NCBI GenBank assembly: GCA_003506095.1 | Contig: DNWZ01000028.1 | Coordinates: 1 to 7,804, forward strand | Length of the DNA: 7,804 nucleotides | Direction of reading: 5' to 3' | Origin: Planctomycetaceae bacterium | Lineage (GTDB): Bacteria; Planctomycetota; Planctomycetia; Pirellulales; Pirellulaceae | Shown: piece after piece, positions 6,468-7,804 of the stretch | Position numbering within the stretch: position 1 is the stretch's first letter | Layout: each line of letters begins with the position of its first letter | Made by a program: the position numbers and the translations under genes | Notes under the pieces: model-generated | Told to the model about the DNA's origin: nothing | Seen by the model: only the letters and a program-made list of their open reading frames with translations | Database searches by the model: none

Positions 6468-7229
6468 TTAAGATTTTGGTTGTATGATCAACAAATTGGC
6501 GTCGTAGGTTAAGACACCTAAAAGAATTGCGCAAATCAGGCGATCGCGAGTAACATCGTAGTAATGATGTTTGGTGAATGGGTTTGGTATGTAAGGGTCG
6601 GCGACGCGGATCAGTTTTCGCGCCGGGGTCTCGCCGCATAGGACGACGAAATGGCCAGTGGGGGTGCCGCGAATGTCATCTGGTTTCATGTCGCGTTGAC
6701 GTTCACGAGCCGCTTGATAGAGGTACGTTGAACTTAAGCCGGTCAAAATCGGAATCGAACGCGAAAAGTATTGCCGCAGCAATTGCTTGTTCAAATCGTG
6801 CATACGAATTTCGCCGCCGATTTCGATGAAATGCGAGTACGCTTTGCAGGCCAATTGCAGCTTGACGCTCTCTTTGTGCTTGATTTGGTCATTTAGTTTT
6901 TTGACCAAGTCGACAGACGGCACCTTTTCGTCGGGGCAGTCAACACGGTGGACCTGTTTCACTTTGGCTGACGATGGGTGAGCGAACCAAGATGGGTCGA
7001 AGACTCGCAAGTTGTAAGTGAATATCTTGGCGTCATAACCTCGTTCGATTGCTTGCGTACCCAGCAAAACCGCAAGCGTCCCACCATCCTCCAATTCGGG
7101 TGTTTCAGCGATCACGTCGGCCAAATCGAGATCTTCGCCAAAGAAACGGAGCACCGCTTGCAGGCACGTCGGGCCACAGGTGGTTTCGTTCGGCTGGGGT
7201 AGGATTTCGAAGTCAGAAAGTGGTTTCAT
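6468..7229 (-). CDS. C39-like (papain-fold, DUF3335-type) cysteine peptidase
   Basis: First gene of the operon, 253 residues from the ATG at 7227-7229, which has a GGAAAGG ribosome binding site nine bases upstream. The N-terminal motif ILPQPNETTCGPTCLQAVL (9-27) supplies the oxyanion glutamine Q12 and nucleophile C18; TGHFVVLCG (191-199) supplies H193; VADPY (209-213) supplies D211. Together these form the complete Cys-His-Asp triad of the C39-like papain superfamily. No signal peptide or transmembrane helix is visible, and there is no ABC transporter domain, so it is probably cytoplasmic and not a bacteriocin exporter. In many proteobacteria a similar peptidase domain beside RimK-like genes is fused to a GNAT acetyltransferase (recalled from annotated genomes); here it stands alone. 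The likely role is cutting or trimming a peptide made or modified by the downstream ligases. It might also act as a transpeptidase. Fold and triad are well supported, substrate is not. Confidence 0.87.
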   Translation of the reverse strand: MKPLSDFEILPQPNETTCGPTCLQAVLRFFGEDLDLADVIAETPELEDGGTLAVLLGTQAIERGYDAKIFTYNLRVFDPSWFAHPSSAKVKQVHRVDCPDEKVPSVDLVKKLNDQIKHKESVKLQLACKAYSHFIEIGGEIRMHDLNKQLLRQYFSRSIPILTGLSSTYLYQAARERQRDMKPDDIRGTPTGHFVVLCGETPARKLIRVADPYIPNPFTKHHYYDVTRDRLICAILLGVLTYDANLLIIQPKS

Positions 7230-7547
7230 GAAAGCCGGCCTTTCCAGGTCGACTCAATGGGATAGTGAGCGCCGGGACATCAACCACCCTGTCGCACTCG
7301 GCACTTATTCGCACTGTAGCAAGCGAAAGCGTATGATCCTAGATCGGTTTTTATCGCCAATCGGGTTTTTGGTTAATCGGGCATTGGGGATCGTCGTTTT
7401 CGTAACTGGGGTGCGAAGAATCAGGGTTGCGAGGGGCGAGAGTTTTTAACTAAGACACGGTGTGAGTCAGCGAACCGGATCGCGGTGGCTCGAATCGATT
7501 GTCCAGGGATCGGGCAGTCGTGAGGAACGTTTTCTGATCGGTCGTCA
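7230..7547. promoter_or_regulatory. Upstream region of the ligase operon (about 320 bases), no convincing gene
   Basis: This space should contain the operon promoter on the minus strand. The best candidate is an extended -10 (TGC followed by TACAGT; plus-strand 7313-7321) without a good -35. A TTGGCG element further upstream has a poor -10. Neither is convincing. Short repeated elements lie at 7341-7381: ATCGGTTTTT, ATCGGGTTTTT and two copies of AATCGGG, with starts 16-18 bases apart. A plus-strand frame at 7180-7449 has no domain and mostly overlaps the operon's regulatory region, so I do not call it. If the minus-strand frame 7450-7740 is real, the true gap is 7230-7449. Confidence 0.4.
7239..7245 (-). 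promoter_or_regulatory. Ribosome binding site of the operon's first gene
   Basis: Read on the minus strand this is GGAAAGG, nine bases before the ATG at 7229. It is the clearest ribosome binding site in the operon; the three downstream genes lack an obvious one and may depend on coupling. Confidence 0.5.
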
Positions 7548-7804
7548 ATGCAACGGTACGGACACCATCGCCGCCCATTTCTTGACGCCACATCATTTTT
7601 GATGTTGGTTGTCTTACTGGCGTTGCGTTGCTTGGCACCGGCGGGTGGAGTTTGGAAGTCTTGTATTTTTGCCCCAACGTTTGTTGTTGCGGATGAGACC
7701 GGGGAATCACGGCCTGATCAAAGACCAACGGATGCAGCAATTTCCGGACCCGCTACACTGGAGTATTCGAAGTTTGGTGGGCGTATCGATACGCGTCTAG
7801 AATT
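7548..7804 (+). CDS. Possible start of a secreted or membrane protein gene, running off the right edge
   Basis: A plus-strand frame is open from 7524 to the window end. From ATG 7548 it gives 85 codons plus two bases; ATG 7602 is a second start option. The N-terminus looks like a signal peptide or membrane anchor: a basic n-region (RYGHHRRP, residues 3-10), then the hydrophobic run FLMLVVLLAL (17-26) and a small-residue stretch (LAPAGG, 29-34). A polar region follows (ETGESRPDQRPTDAA), ending in EYSKFGGRIDTRLE. No family is recognised. There is no good ribosome binding site; GAGGAA lies 20 bases before ATG 7548. An opposing minus-strand frame (7450-7740, 96 residues, no recognised domain) overlaps it, and I cannot rule that one out. 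The hydrophobic segment and open right end make the plus-strand reading the better guess. Confidence 0.4.
   Translation, partial: MQRYGHHRRPFLDATSFLMLVVLLALRCLAPAGGVWKSCIFAPTFVVADETGESRPDQRPTDAAISGPATLEYSKFGGRIDTRLE

Noticed and set aside
6468..7229. Bacteriocin-processing C39 peptidase of an ABC exporter.
   Set aside because: No transmembrane or ABC ATPase domain follows the peptidase and no double-glycine leader peptide gene was seen.
1..7804. Mobile elements, CRISPR arrays, tRNA or rRNA genes.
   Set aside because: Nothing resembling a transposase, regular repeat-spacer array or RNA gene was seen on either strand.

Overview
The window looks like a chromosomal segment from a planctomycete, most likely the Pirellulaceae (Rhodopirellula and relatives). 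The strongest sign is the left-edge gene, which has the planctomycete-specific layout of a secreted cytochrome-c-like domain (CxxCH) followed by a DUF1549 domain. Moderate GC, roomy intergenic spaces and weak or absent Shine-Dalgarno sequences at several starts fit this group. The assignment is inference from protein families, not from a marker gene.

Left part (1-2116): the first 1510 bases hold the N-terminal 503 codons of the PSCyt1/DUF1549 protein on the minus strand; its C-terminal part lies outside the window. About 600 bases without a convincing gene follow. They contain a TATAAT box and a leader stem-loop for the minus-strand gene, and the upstream region of a plus-strand gene. That gene (2117-2749) encodes a small YflT/general-stress-type protein with a glycine/alanine-rich hydrophobic core. 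The convergent gap after it (2750-2934) holds two clear stem-loops and a weaker third.

Central and right part (2935-7229): a tightly packed minus-strand operon of four genes, transcribed right to left. They encode a papain-like C39-type cysteine peptidase, a RimK-like ATP-grasp ligase with an RLAN-type N-terminal domain, a GCS2-type (COG2170-like) glutamate carboxylate-amine ligase, and an N-formylglutamate-amidohydrolase-family enzyme. Gaps are 9 bp, about 25-97 bp depending on the start chosen, and a 17-bp overlap. Two enzymes that make amide bonds from carboxylates are thus made together with two that break amide or peptide bonds. This is the signature of a dedicated system that makes or edits a glutamate-type amide, either a small peptide or metabolite or a peptide tag on a protein. 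The substrate cannot be read from the sequence. This is the most interesting part of the window.

Right edge (7230-7804): a promoter-sized region with short repeats upstream of the operon, then the probable start of a plus-strand gene for a secreted or membrane protein (from about 7548). It runs off the window and overlaps a competing minus-strand reading frame, so its status is uncertain.
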